A stretch of 43,777 nt of DNA from Sphingomonadaceae bacterium (GCA_021732525.1 JAKFUU010000001.1:93906-137682); one strand, 5' to 3'. Shown: positions 8,988-18,119, counted from the stretch's first letter. A program made the numbers and translations. The notes: generated from the letters alone by a model not told the origin.

Positions 8988-9979
8988 CGGCAATATCCCG
9001 CAGCGCGAAACCAGGCGAGCGCATCCGCCAGCGCTTCGTCATAGCCGCGCGGCGCATAGCCCAGCTCCGCCTTGGCCTTGGCTGAGCTATAATACATATT
9101 ATGCTGCGCCATTTTGAGCGCGTCGATCGTCAGAAATGGTTCACCGCCAAAGATACGCGCGCGCCATTCATTCATCCAGGCGAGCGGGAAGAGCGGCGTG
9201 CGCGGTATAGCAAAAAACGGCGGCCTCCGCCCCGAAAGCTGCGCAATATCCGCAAGCATCCGCCCGAGCGACACGTCATCCCCGCCCAGAATATAGCGCT
9301 CCCCCACCCGGCCCCGTTCAAAAGCCAAAATATGCCCTATGGCAACATCATCAACATGCACCAGATTCAGCCCGCTTTCGATATAGGCCGGCATCCGCCC
9401 CGATGCGGCCTCCACGATAATGCGCCCCGTTGGTGTTGGCTTGATATCATGGGAACCAATGGGGGTCGATGGGTTGACGATGACGGCGGGCAGGCCCGAT
9501 ATGCGCACCATATTTTCAACCATCCGTTCAGCTTCCGTCTTGCTTTGCTTGTAAACGCCAATCGCTTCGCCCGGCGCGGCGGCGGCGTGCTCATCGGCGA
9601 TGCCGCCGGGCCGCGGCTTTAGCGTGGCGACGCTGGAGGTATAGACGATCCGGCTCACCCCGGCATCCAGCGCGGCCTGCATGACCGTCTGTGTGGTGGC
9701 AAGATTATTGCGGATAATATCTTGAGGGTCCGGCGCCCAGATGCGATAATCCGCCGCGACATGATAGAGCGCGTCAACCCCGCGCATGGCCCGCATCACG
9801 GCACCGGGATCGCGCAGATCGCCCGTAACAATCTCCGCATCCAGCCCGTTCAGATTGCCGCGCGGGCTGGTTTCGCGCACGATCAACCGCAGGCGTTTGC
9901 CGCGCGCCTGCAACGCCCGCGCCACCGCCGAGCCAACGAATCCGCTTGCGCCGGTCACCAAAGTCACAGTCTCGACCAT
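8984..9979 (-). CDS. hpnA: Hopanoid-associated sugar epimerase HpnA
   Basis: This is an extended short-chain dehydrogenase/reductase of the NAD-dependent epimerase type. The 331-residue product (from this start) has the Rossmann motif GASGFVG at 10-16, the catalytic YKQSK (Tyr153, Lys157) and a TSS segment before it. HpnA proteins accompany hopanoid genes and are thought to process a head-group sugar, but the substrate is not proven. The start is uncertain: the ATG at 9979 gives the usual short lead before the Rossmann motif, while an ATG at 10003 and a TTG at 10015 are also in frame. None has a clear ribosome binding site. It is the first gene of the reverse operon and is divergent from hpnI. 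Confidence 0.9.
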   Translation of the reverse strand: MVETVTLVTGASGFVGSAVARALQARGKRLRLIVRETSPRGNLNGLDAEIVTGDLRDPGAVMRAMRGVDALYHVAADYRIWAPDPQDIIRNNLATTQTVMQAALDAGVSRIVYTSSVATLKPRPGGIADEHAAAAPGEAIGVYKQSKTEAERMVENMVRISGLPAVIVNPSTPIGSHDIKPTPTGRIIVEAASGRMPAYIESGLNLVHVDDVAIGHILAFERGRVGERYILGGDDVSLGRMLADIAQLSGRRPPFFAIPRTPLFPLAWMNEWRARIFGGEPFLTIDALKMAQHNMYYSSAKAKAELGYAPRGYDEALADALAWFRAAGYCR

Positions 9980-10052
9980 CGCGGCTGGATATGGCACAGT
10001 CATTTGCCGATGCAAAGCGGTGAACTTGCCGGATTAAGGAGATACAGCTTAA

Positions 10053-11183
10053 ATGGTCGCTATTTTCGCCGCTCTTCTGGCATTGGCTGCGTTGTTATAT
10101 ACCGGCGTGGCGATTATCGCGCTCGGCCGTTTTCGTATCCGCGCTATGGTTGCGGCGGATAATTGCCCCGCAATCACGATATTGCGCCCGCTGTACGGCG
10201 CTGAACCGGGGCTGGCGGATAATTTTGAAACGTTGTTGACGCAAGATTATGCCGGCCCTGTCCAGATTATTTGCGGCGTGCGGGACAGCGATGACCCCGC
10301 CATCGCCATCATCGGCTCCCTGCAGGCGCGCTATCGGGCGGCGGCGATACAGATGATTGTCAATCCTGAACGGCTGGGCGCGAATAATAAAATTTCCAAT
10401 CTCCATAATATGGCCGCGCATGCGGAAGGCGATATTATCATCATCAGCGACAGCGATGTTGCCTTGCCGCCCTATGCGCTGACGCGGTTATCCGCGGCGC
10501 TGGCCGATCCTGAAACCGGGATGGCCAGTTGTTTTCACGGCGGCCTTGCGCGGGCCGGTTTTTGGTCGCATCTTGCGGCGATGGATATATCCTACCGCTT
10601 CAGTCCGAGTGTTGCGGTATCCGCCATGATCGGGCTTGGCCATCCGGCTTTGGGGCCGACGATGGCATTGCGGCGTGAAACATGGGAATCCATCGGCGGC
10701 TTTGCGCCCTTTGCCAATATCATTGCCGAAGATTATGCGATCGGGCGGGCCGTCCGTGCGCTTGGTCTGAAAAGCGTTATTCCCGGTTTCTGCATAGCGC
10801 ATGGCTGCAGCGAGCAAGGCATAACGGCGATGATCGGTCATGAATTGCGCTGGACCCGCACCATTTACGGCGTTGACCCGGTGGGCTTCACCGGCAGCTT
10901 GCTCACCCACCCGTTGCCGTTGTCATTGCTCGCCTGCGCGCTGCAACCGGCATATTGGCCTTTGATCGGAATTGCGGTGATCGCACGATGCACGCTGGCA
11001 TGGCGGATGGATGCGATTGCCGGCTGGTCCAGCGGGGCAAAATTGTTGCTACCGCTGCGCGATCTTTTCTCCTTTGCGGTTTTTGTCATGACATTTTTTG
11101 TCAAGAGAGTTGATTGGAGGGGACAAATGCTTAAAATAGAGCCCAAGGGTCACATTTCGACCATCCCGGAGAATCCCGCATGA
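10053..11183 (+). CDS. hpnI: Hopanoid glycosyltransferase HpnI
   Basis: HpnI is a ceramide-glucosyltransferase-like GT21/GT2 enzyme. In Burkholderia it adds N-acetylglucosamine to bacteriohopanetetrol. The 376-residue protein has an N-terminal membrane anchor (about 4-25) and the donor-site SDSD at 131-134. Further on it has the EDYAIG acidic motif and a RWTRT segment equivalent to the (Q/R)xxRW acceptor motif, then C-terminal membrane segments. AAGGAG lies about 11 bases before the ATG. It begins a forward operon (hpnI-J-L-DUF2141-hpnN), starting very close to the divergent hpnA. The stop overlaps the hpnJ start as ATGA. Confidence 0.92.
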   Translation: MVAIFAALLALAALLYTGVAIIALGRFRIRAMVAADNCPAITILRPLYGAEPGLADNFETLLTQDYAGPVQIICGVRDSDDPAIAIIGSLQARYRAAAIQMIVNPERLGANNKISNLHNMAAHAEGDIIIISDSDVALPPYALTRLSAALADPETGMASCFHGGLARAGFWSHLAAMDISYRFSPSVAVSAMIGLGHPALGPTMALRRETWESIGGFAPFANIIAEDYAIGRAVRALGLKSVIPGFCIAHGCSEQGITAMIGHELRWTRTIYGVDPVGFTGSLLTHPLPLSLLACALQPAYWPLIGIAVIARCTLAWRMDAIAGWSSGAKLLLPLRDLFSFAVFVMTFFVKRVDWRGQMLKIEPKGHISTIPENPA

Positions 11184-12604
11184 TGCGCAGCTTATTTTTG
11201 CAAGGCCCCTCGTTTGATGGCTATGATGGCGGCGCCGGCGCGCGTTATCAAATGAAGCGGGAGGTCAAATCCTTTTGGTATCCGACATGGCTGGCGCAGC
11301 CCGCTGCAATGGTGGAAGGCTCAAAGCTGATCGACGCCCCCGCGCACGGCCAAAGCTTTGAAGATATTGCGCATGAGGCCCATCAACGCGATTTGATCGT
11401 GCTGCATACTTCCACCCCGTCGTTCAATCAGGATGTGAAGACCGCCGAGCTGTTCAAAGCGCTCAACCCCGCGCTCAAAATTGGGATGATCGGATCAAAG
11501 GTTGCGGTTGATGCTGCGGGCAGCCTCGCGCGGAGCGAAGCCATTGATTTCGTCGCGCGCAATGAATTTGATTTTACGATCCTTGATGTGGCCAGTGACA
11601 TGCCCTGGGATAAGATTGACGGGATCAGCTACCGGAACAAGAACGGCGTTATCGTCCATAATGCGGATCGCGCCGTGCTCACCGATATGGATCAGCTGCC
11701 TTTTGTGACGCCGGTTTATAAGCGCGATCTGGTGATAGAAAAATATTATGGTGGCTATCTGCGCCACCCCTATGTCAGCTTTTATACCGGCCGGGGCTGC
11801 AAATCGCGCTGCACATTCTGCCTGTGGCCGCAAACCGTTGGTGGGCATAATTACCGCGTCCGTTCGATTGGTCATGTAATCGAGGAAGTCAAATATGTGC
11901 TCCAGGCTTTCCCGCAATCCAAAGAGATATTTTTTGACGATGACACGCTCACCGACAATGCGCCGCGCGTTGAAGCGTTGGCAGCGGAGCTGGGCAAGCT
12001 TGGGGTGACTTGGTCGTGCAATGCAAAAGCCAATGTGCCTTATAAGACATTGAAGGCCATGAAAGAAGGCGGGCTGCGCGTGTTGCTCGTCGGCTTTGAA
12101 AGCGGCAATCAGCAGATTTTGCACAATATCAAAAAGGGCCTGCGCGTCGATGTCGCGCGCCAATTTGCCAAAGATTGCAAGGCATTGGGGATCAAGGTGC
12201 ATGGCACGTTCATCCTTGGCCTGCCGGGCGAAACGCGCGAGACGATCCTTGAAACCTTGGCCTTTGCCAAAGAGGTTGACCCGCATACGATTCAGGTGTC
12301 GCTCGCCGCGCCCTATCCGGGCACATTCCTCCACCGTCAGGCAACCGAAAATGGCTGGTTTGATAACAGCGCCGATTTGCTCGATGATGACGGCTTGCAA
12401 ATCGCGCAGCTGAGCTATGATCATTTGCCCGCGCGGGAGATTTTTGATGCGGTTGAGGATTTTTACAAGAAATTCTATTTCCGCCCGCGTAAAATTGGAT
12501 CGATCGTGGGTGAAATGGTGCGTGATCCCGATATGATGAAACGGCGCCTGCGCGAAGGGGTCGAATTTTTCCATTTTCTGCGTGATCGTAAGATGGCGGC
12601 CTGA
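11180..12604 (+). CDS. hpnJ: B12-binding-type radical SAM protein HpnJ
   Basis: HpnJ is needed to convert the glucosamine head group of bacteriohopanetetrol to the cyclitol ether. The 474-residue protein has an N-terminal cobalamin-binding-like domain (roughly 1-170) and then the radical SAM triad CKSRCTFC, with cysteines at 207, 211 and 214. A long TIM-barrel region follows, including the FFDDDTL and GFESGNQQIL segments typical of B12 radical SAM enzymes. It overlaps hpnI by 4 bases. In organisms that make the cyclitol ether, the deacetylase hpnK usually stands beside hpnI/hpnJ; here it is replaced directly by hpnL. Confidence 0.94.
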   Translation: MMRSLFLQGPSFDGYDGGAGARYQMKREVKSFWYPTWLAQPAAMVEGSKLIDAPAHGQSFEDIAHEAHQRDLIVLHTSTPSFNQDVKTAELFKALNPALKIGMIGSKVAVDAAGSLARSEAIDFVARNEFDFTILDVASDMPWDKIDGISYRNKNGVIVHNADRAVLTDMDQLPFVTPVYKRDLVIEKYYGGYLRHPYVSFYTGRGCKSRCTFCLWPQTVGGHNYRVRSIGHVIEEVKYVLQAFPQSKEIFFDDDTLTDNAPRVEALAAELGKLGVTWSCNAKANVPYKTLKAMKEGGLRVLLVGFESGNQQILHNIKKGLRVDVARQFAKDCKALGIKVHGTFILGLPGETRETILETLAFAKEVDPHTIQVSLAAPYPGTFLHRQATENGWFDNSADLLDDDGLQIAQLSYDHLPAREIFDAVEDFYKKFYFRPRKIGSIVGEMVRDPDMMKRRLREGVEFFHFLRDRKMAA

Positions 12605-13594
12605 TTGGCAAATAAGGCCGCGCAGCGCGCCCGCGCCATCACTTTAATCATTGCGATAATCGGCCTTGCGCTCACGCTGGGGCTGCTTGCGCATACCGGC
12701 GCGGGGCAGGTGCTGTCGATTATTCTGCGCATCGGCCCGGCCGGATTTACGCTCTATGCATCCCTCACCGGGGTAATCCTTATCGGGCTGGGGCTGGCCT
12801 GGTGGCTGCTGGTGCCGGGGGAGGGGCCGGGGATTACGCCCGGCGCCTTTATTTGGGCGCGCGCGGTGCGTGAGGCGGCCACCGATGTCCTGCCCTTTGC
12901 GCAATTTGGCGGCATTGTTGCCGGCGCAAGGGCGCTGTTGACGCGTGGATTGCCGCAGCCGCTGGTCTATGCCTCTTTGATTGCGGATCAAACCGCTGAG
13001 CTGGCCGCGCAATTTGTTTATACGCTGTATGGCACGGTGATATTGATCCTGTTGCTGGGAACCGGAGCGTCGCTGACCGGTCAATATGCGCCGATATTGG
13101 CGGGTCTGCTGATCAGCATGCTGATCCTTGCTGCTTTCACGCTGGCGCAGCGGCCGATGCTGGAATTTGGCGCAAAGCTGGGCGGGGCGATCTTGCCCGG
13201 CGCCGAAAACGCGCTACTTGGCGTGCGCGAAGCATTGGAAGGCATCTATCGCCGCCGAATGCATGTGACCGCCTGTTTTTTGATCCATATCGGCACTTGG
13301 GTGGGCAGCGGCGCGGGCGCGTGGGTTGCGCTAAGCCTGATCGGTGTGAAAGTATCGGTTGGCGATGTGATTGTGATTGAAAGCTTGATCTTCACGCTGC
13401 GCACCGCCGCTTTTCTTGTGCCCGGTGCAATCGGCCTTCAGGAAGCGGCCTATTTGCTGCTTGGCCCCTTGTTCGGCATTCCGCCCGAAGCCGCGCTTGC
13501 CCTCTCGCTGCTCAAACGCGCCCGCGATCTTGCCGTCGGCATCCCCGTCATGCTAATCTGGCAAATTGACGAAGGCCGCGCGCTGCTGCGCTGA
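12605..13594 (+). CDS. hpnL: Hopanoid-associated flippase-like membrane protein HpnL
   Basis: This 329-residue, very hydrophobic protein has about eight predicted membrane segments. It resembles the lysylphosphatidylglycerol synthase N-terminal/flippase-like family (YbhN/UPF0104 type) named HpnL in hopanoid loci. Its role is probably to move or distribute a lipid across the membrane, but this is not proven. The start is TTG at 12605, directly after the hpnJ stop with no gap; no ATG suits the N-terminus. The segment LIFTLRTAAFLVPGAIGLQE is the conserved family region near residue 265. It belongs to the hpnI operon. Confidence 0.85.
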   Translation: MANKAAQRARAITLIIAIIGLALTLGLLAHTGAGQVLSIILRIGPAGFTLYASLTGVILIGLGLAWWLLVPGEGPGITPGAFIWARAVREAATDVLPFAQFGGIVAGARALLTRGLPQPLVYASLIADQTAELAAQFVYTLYGTVILILLLGTGASLTGQYAPILAGLLISMLILAAFTLAQRPMLEFGAKLGGAILPGAENALLGVREALEGIYRRRMHVTACFLIHIGTWVGSGAGAWVALSLIGVKVSVGDVIVIESLIFTLRTAAFLVPGAIGLQEAAYLLLGPLFGIPPEAALALSLLKRARDLAVGIPVMLIWQIDEGRALLR

Positions 13595-13652
13595 TTACTT
13601 GTCAATGCGCCGCCGCCCGGCTAAAAAAAGCCCAAAGGAATATGAGCAAAAT

Positions 13653-14096
13653 ATGATGCAACGGATATTGGCGTTAACCGCATTTCTGACCATAGCTGGC
13701 ACGGTGGCCGTTGGTGCTTACGGCGCGGCGGCATCGGACCATATGCTATATGTGCGGGTCGATAATGTGCGGCTGGCCAAGGGTATGGTGCATGTCTCCA
13801 TTTGCACCGAAGCGCAATTTTTGAAAGATTGTAGCTGGTCGGGCAAAGCGCCGGCGGTGGTGCCATCGACCATTGTTGCCATATCCGGCGCGCCGGCGGG
13901 CCGGTATGGCGCGCAAATTTATCATGACAAAAATGGCAATGGCAAGGTGGACCGTAATTTTCTGGGTATTCCGCGTGAGGGTGTCGGTTTTTCCAATGAT
14001 GCCAAAATTGTGTTGAAGCCGCCGCGCTTTGCCGATGCGGCCTTTCAATATAACGGCGGCGCGCAGACCATCCGGCTAAAATTGCGCTATTTTTGA
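13653..14096 (+). CDS. Secreted DUF2141 protein
   Basis: This is a 147-residue exported protein. The N-terminus (MMQRILALTAFLTIAGTVAVGAYGAAA) is a clear signal peptide with likely cleavage after about residue 26. The mature part has two cysteines (CTEAQFLKDC) and the segment YHDKNGNGKVDRNFLGIPREGVGFSND, which is the diagnostic core of DUF2141. The frame runs further upstream, but the ATG at 13653 (or 13656) is chosen because AAAGGAA precedes it and the signal peptide starts there. The stop overlaps the hpnN start. The function is unknown. The position between hpnL and hpnN suggests a periplasmic partner in hopanoid transport or modification, which is inference. Confidence 0.8.
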   Translation: MMQRILALTAFLTIAGTVAVGAYGAAASDHMLYVRVDNVRLAKGMVHVSICTEAQFLKDCSWSGKAPAVVPSTIVAISGAPAGRYGAQIYHDKNGNGKVDRNFLGIPREGVGFSNDAKIVLKPPRFADAAFQYNGGAQTIRLKLRYF

Positions 14097-16732
14097 ACAG
14101 GCTTGAAAATATGATTCTGCATCACCGGCTTGTCCAACTGGTTGCCGCCGCCTGCTGCCGTCCCGTTGCCATTCTTTTGGGGACATTGCTGCTTACGCTT
14201 GCCGCCGGTGCCTATAGCGCCGCCAATTTTGCCTTTTCAACCAACACCGCCGCGCTGATTTCTGATCAGGTTGATTGGCGGATTGACGAAGATTCGCTCA
14301 ACCGCCAATTTCCCTCCATCACCAATACCACCTTGGTGGTCGTTGATGGTGCGACGCCCGAATTGGCGGAATATGCCGCGGCGCAGCTTGCGGCGCGGCT
14401 GGAGGCAGATGATGCCCATATCATCAGCGCCCGCCGTCCCGATGGCGGAGATTTTTTTGCCCGCAACGGGCTGTTATTTGGGACAGAGGCCGATGTGCAA
14501 AAGGCTATGGCTGATCTGGTCGAGGCGCAGCCTTTGCTGGGGCCATTGGCGGCGGACCCCAATCTGCGCGGGGTTGCCGGCGCTTTGGACGCGGTTCTGA
14601 CGGGGGTGGAGGCGCGCCAAACCATGCTTGACCGGGCGCAGCCAGCCATGGATGCAATCGGCAGCGCGCTGGACAAGCAGGCGCAGGGTAGCCCCGCTTA
14701 TTTCTCCTGGATGCGGCTATTGGGTAAGGGCGGCGGCGCGTTATCCCCGCCAACCCGCCGTTTGCTGTTGGTGCGGCCCGTGCTTGATTTTAACGCGCTG
14801 ATGCCCGGCGCAAGCGGCAGCGCAGCGATAATGGGAGCGGTAGCGTCGCTGAAGCTGGATAGCGCGCATGGCGTTTCGGTGCGGTTGACCGGCGCAGTGC
14901 CGCTTGCCGATGAGGAATTTGCCTCGATTGCGGAAAATATCTCGCTGATCGCGTTGCTGATGTTGCTGTTGATGCTGGCAACGCTTTGGTTGGCCACCCG
15001 ATCGGTCCGGATTGTTACGGCGATTTTTGTAACGACGATTCTTGGCCTTGTGTTGACGGCGGCGGCGGGGTTGGCGGCGGTGGGGTCATTCAATGTCATT
15101 TCGGTTGCCTTCATCCCGCTTTTTGTCGGGCTTGGGATTGATTTTGGCATTCAATTGGCGGTGCGTTTCAATGCCGATCGGTTTGACGGCGATTCGCCTG
15201 CGTTGGCGATGGAGCGCGCGGCGGGCGCGCTCGCCGGGCCGTTGCTGCTCGCGGCGGGGGCGGTTTTCCTTGGCTTTGGCGCGTTTCTGCCGACCGCTTA
15301 TACCGGCATTGCCGAACTGGGGGTGATCGCCGGGCTGGGGATGATCATCGCCTTTCTGCTGGCGCTCACCTTGCTGCCGGCATTGTTGATGCTGCTCAAG
15401 CCGGTGCGGCCCCGCGGTGACACGGGCTTGGCCTCGCTGGCCAGCGTCGACGGCTGGCTGGTGCGCAACCGCAAGCTGGTGCTCGGCGGCTTTGTCGCGG
15501 CGATGATCGCCAGCATCGCGGCGCTGCCGCTGGTGCGCTTTGATTTTAATCCGCTGCATCTGCGCAATCCCGATGGGCCGGCGATGGCGGCGCTCGCCAA
15601 TCTGATGCGCGATCCGTTGCGCACGCCCAATATCGTCGATGTCGTTGCCAAAGATATCGCCAGCGCGCAGGCGATGGCGGCGCGCGCGGCGCGGCTGCCC
15701 GAAGTGGCGCAGGTGATTACGATCGACAGCTTTGTGCCCGGTGATCAGCCCGCCAAGCTTGCCGCGATCGCTGATGCGCAATTGCTGCTTGATATCACGC
15801 TGAACCCGTTTGACATTGCGCCGCCGCCAAGCGATGCCGAGCTGGCCACCGCGCTTTCCGTGACGGCGGCGCGCTTGATCGCCAACGGCGAAGCGGCGGG
15901 CGGCGCGGCGGGGCAAAGCGCCATCCGGCTGGGCGCTGCCTTCGTCCGCCTCGCAAAGGCAACGCCCAAGGCGCGAATGCAGGCCGATGCGATGTTGGCG
16001 CAGCCGCTGGGGGTGATGCTCGATTCGGTGCGCGCGTCGCTATTGGCCGAACCGATCAGCCGAGAGACGCTGCCCGCTGATCTGCAACGGGATTGGATTG
16101 CCCCCGATGGCGCCGCGCGGCTATCGATTTTCCCGCGCGGAAACAGCAATGATAATGACGTGCTGGCACGCTTCACGCAGGCAGTGGGCCGGGTTGCGCC
16201 GCATGGCACCGGGCTGCCCGTTACTTCGCAGCGGGCGGCAAGCACGATTGCAACGGCCTTCATTCAGGCCGGCGCGCTGGCGCTGATATTGATCAGCCTG
16301 CTACTTTTTGTTGCTTTGAAGAGCCTGCGCGAAGTGGCCTTCACGCTTGCGCCGGTGGTGCTGTCCGTTTTTTTGACGTTGGGAAGCTGCGTGCTGCTTG
16401 GCCAGGCGATCAATTTTGCCAATATCATCGCCTTTCCGCTGCTGTTTGGCGTTGGCGTTGCCTTTCATATTTATTTTGTCATGGCCTGGCGCGCGGGCGC
16501 GGATAATTTGCTGCAATCCAGCTTGGCGCGCGGGGTGATGTTCAGCGCGATCGCCACCGGATCGGCCTTTGGCAGCCTTTGGCTGTCCGCGCATCCCGGT
16601 ACCGCCAGCATGGGCAAAATCCTGATGCTCTCGCTCATCTGGACGCTGGTTTGCGCGTTAATTTTTGAACCCGCTCTGCTCGGCCCGCCGCGTAGCGGCG
16701 CGGCAAAGCGCGGCGGCGCGGGTTCGGCCTGA
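14093..16732 (+). CDS. hpnN: Hopanoid RND transporter HpnN
   Basis: HpnN is an MMPL-type RND pump needed to move hopanoids to the outer membrane. The 879-residue protein has the two-fold RND plan: membrane segment 1, a large periplasmic domain (about 40-275), five membrane segments (about 280-435), then a repeat of the same order with segments again near 460-480 and 720-870. The segment VAFIPLFVGLGIDFGIQLAVRF contains the family's conserved acidic residue in a membrane helix. The start is TTG at 14093, overlapping the previous stop as TTGA; an ATG at 14111 is possible. It is the last gene of the hpnI operon. Confidence 0.93.
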   Translation: MNRLENMILHHRLVQLVAAACCRPVAILLGTLLLTLAAGAYSAANFAFSTNTAALISDQVDWRIDEDSLNRQFPSITNTTLVVVDGATPELAEYAAAQLAARLEADDAHIISARRPDGGDFFARNGLLFGTEADVQKAMADLVEAQPLLGPLAADPNLRGVAGALDAVLTGVEARQTMLDRAQPAMDAIGSALDKQAQGSPAYFSWMRLLGKGGGALSPPTRRLLLVRPVLDFNALMPGASGSAAIMGAVASLKLDSAHGVSVRLTGAVPLADEEFASIAENISLIALLMLLLMLATLWLATRSVRIVTAIFVTTILGLVLTAAAGLAAVGSFNVISVAFIPLFVGLGIDFGIQLAVRFNADRFDGDSPALAMERAAGALAGPLLLAAGAVFLGFGAFLPTAYTGIAELGVIAGLGMIIAFLLALTLLPALLMLLKPVRPRGDTGLASLASVDGWLVRNRKLVLGGFVAAMIASIAALPLVRFDFNPLHLRNPDGPAMAALANLMRDPLRTPNIVDVVAKDIASAQAMAARAARLPEVAQVITIDSFVPGDQPAKLAAIADAQLLLDITLNPFDIAPPPSDAELATALSVTAARLIANGEAAGGAAGQSAIRLGAAFVRLAKATPKARMQADAMLAQPLGVMLDSVRASLLAEPISRETLPADLQRDWIAPDGAARLSIFPRGNSNDNDVLARFTQAVGRVAPHGTGLPVTSQRAASTIATAFIQAGALALILISLLLFVALKSLREVAFTLAPVVLSVFLTLGSCVLLGQAINFANIIAFPLLFGVGVAFHIYFVMAWRAGADNLLQSSLARGVMFSAIATGSAFGSLWLSAHPGTASMGKILMLSLIWTLVCALIFEPALLGPPRSGAAKRGGAGSA

Positions 16733-16838
16733 ACCAATAGAGCAAATCGCGACATCATTAGAAAACCCCAGCCATCCTTCTTTTCGGCGGGCTTTATGCG
16801 AGATCATATCTGCATTCATCGGCGGTGATTATCTGTTT

Positions 16839-16991
16839 TTACCCTTTGGTTTTATAACCACAGATAATCCCGAGCAAAAAGGTGATGAACAGCGCAAGTT
16901 GCACTTCATCATTGGTTGCCTTGCTCCATCCAATCATTTCTTGACCAAATGCAAATAAGCCCACAAACAACGCAGCGGCCAGACCTACCAT
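16839..16991 (-). CDS. Small membrane protein, 50 residues
   Basis: On the reverse strand an ATG at 16991 opens 50 codons to a TAA at 16839. The product starts MVGLAAALFVGLFAFGQE and ends FITFLLGIICGYKTKG. It has two hydrophobic segments (about 2-16 and 31-45) joined by a charged loop (SKATNDEV). An AAAGGG stretch lies upstream. An in-frame TTG at 17009 would add six residues (MGKGQR). The clean two-helix plan and codon-like composition argue for a real small membrane protein, divergent from purS. I do not recognise a characterised family. Confidence 0.6.
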   Translation of the reverse strand: MVGLAAALFVGLFAFGQEMIGWSKATNDEVQLALFITFLLGIICGYKTKG

Positions 16992-17018
16992 TCTCTGCCC
17001 TTTCCCCAAGGGGTTAAA

Positions 17019-17035
17019 TATCGTTTATAACGATA
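17019..17035. promoter_or_regulatory. Palindromic operator candidate
   Basis: TATCGTT-TAT-AACGATA is a perfect inverted repeat with 7-bp arms. It lies 28 bases upstream of the small reverse ORF and about 190 bases upstream of purS. Its symmetry and AT-rich setting suit a dimeric repressor site. A second near-palindrome (AACGG...CCGTT, 17044-17060) follows 8 bases on. The binding protein is unknown. Confidence 0.4.
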
Positions 17036-17223
17036 CCCGAAAGAACGGTAAATTGCCGTTTCCAAAGATGGTTAATTTTAAAATAAGCCAAAACCACCCT
17101 TGTTTCCCTTATATCGCAATCTATAGATCAGCTGGGCTTTGGGCGATCTTATTTGTTGGAATGCCGGTCATCCTCAAATGAATCGCAGCAAACAAAGGAA
17201 TAAGGTTTAAGGGCACGCCATTT

Positions 17224-17454
17224 ATGAAGAGCAGAATTTTTGTAACGTTAAAGGACGGCGTATTGGATCCGCAGGGCCGCGCGATCCATCATGCAATCGA
17301 AGGATTGGGGTTTAGCGGTATCAACGATGTGCGTGCCGGGCGGTTGATCGAACTGGATCATGACGAGAGCGTCACCAAGGCGGATGTCGAGGCCATGTGC
17401 CGCACATTGCTCGCCAATATGGTGATTGAAAATTTTGAGATTGAACAAAGCTGA
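17224..17454 (+). CDS. purS: Phosphoribosylformylglycinamidine synthase subunit PurS
   Basis: PurS is the small dimeric subunit of the three-part FGAM synthase (PurLQS) in purine synthesis; it bridges PurL and PurQ. The 76-residue product has the family's usual length and the pattern [15 protein letters not shown]...[14 protein letters not shown]. The ATG at 17224 follows AAGGAATAAGG. The stop codon shares one base with the purQ start (TGATG), so the two are coupled. purL is not in the window. Confidence 0.95.
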   Translation: MKSRIFVTLKDGVLDPQGRAIHHAIEGLGFSGINDVRAGRLIELDHDESVTKADVEAMCRTLLANMVIENFEIEQS

Positions 17455-18119
17455 TGCGCGCCGCTGTCATCCAATTTCCCGGATCTAATTGCGACCGCGA
17501 TATGGCGGTTGCGATCCGCCAAATCACCGGCGCACAAACCGATGTCATCTGGCACCGGGACAGCGCGCTTCCCCCCCGGCTCGACCTGATCGCGATACCC
17601 GGCGGTTTTTCTTATGGCGATTATCTGCGCTCGGGCGCGATGGCGGCGCGCTCCCCCATTATGCAGGCGGTGATCGCGGCGGCGGCGCGCGGTGTGCCCG
17701 TGCTGGGCGTGTGCAACGGTTTTCAGATATTGACCGAGGCTGGATTGCTGCCCGGCGCATTGATGCGCAACGGCGGCATCCGCTTTGTCTGCCGCACGGT
17801 TAGCCTGATGGTTGAAAATAGCCAATCGATCTTCACCAGCGGCTATGATCAAGGCGAGAAAATCTCCATTCCCGTCGCGCATCATGACGGCAATTATTTC
17901 GCCGACGCCGCAACATTGGACCAGATTGAGGGCAAAGGCCGGGTGGCGTTTCGCTATAACGAACCGGTCAACGGATCGGCGCGCAATATTGCTGGCGTGT
18001 TAAACGACGCGGGCAATGTGCTCGGCATGATGCCACATCCCGAACGGATGATCGAAAGCATTCATGGCGGGTCAGACGGGCGGCGTTTGTTCGAGGGGTT
18101 GATCCGTCAGATTGCTTGA
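17454..18119 (+). CDS. purQ: Phosphoribosylformylglycinamidine synthase glutaminase subunit PurQ
   Basis: PurQ is the class I glutamine amidotransferase that supplies ammonia to PurL. The 221-residue protein shows the opening [13 protein letters not shown], the oxyanion-strand [11 protein letters not shown] and the nucleophile elbow GVCNGFQ with Cys87. The C-terminal histidine and glutamate are in PHPERM. All parts of the catalytic triad are present. It shares one base with purS. Its stop lies 7 bases from the end of the convergent transporter gene. Confidence 0.96.
   Translation: MRAAVIQFPGSNCDRDMAVAIRQITGAQTDVIWHRDSALPPRLDLIAIPGGFSYGDYLRSGAMAARSPIMQAVIAAAARGVPVLGVCNGFQILTEAGLLPGALMRNGGIRFVCRTVSLMVENSQSIFTSGYDQGEKISIPVAHHDGNYFADAATLDQIEGKGRVAFRYNEPVNGSARNIAGVLNDAGNVLGMMPHPERMIESIHGGSDGRRLFEGLIRQIA

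Larger units (their letters stand above)
16733..17223. other. Intergenic region hpnN-purS
   Basis: The gap between hpnN and purS is 491 bases. It holds a 50-codon reverse ORF (16839-16991), a perfect 7-bp-arm palindrome at 17019-17035 and a second near-palindrome with AACGG/CCGTT arms at 17044-17060. The purS leader has an AAGGAATAAGG ribosome binding site near 17200. Bases 16733-16838 show nothing I can name. Confidence 0.6.

Noticed and set aside
11495-12574. Reverse open frame (359 codons) antisense to hpnJ
   Set aside because: Overlaps a secure radical SAM gene and has no signal of its own.
14698-15916. Several reverse frames inside hpnN
   Set aside because: Shadows of a GC-rich membrane-protein gene; compositions are extreme and no starts are supported.
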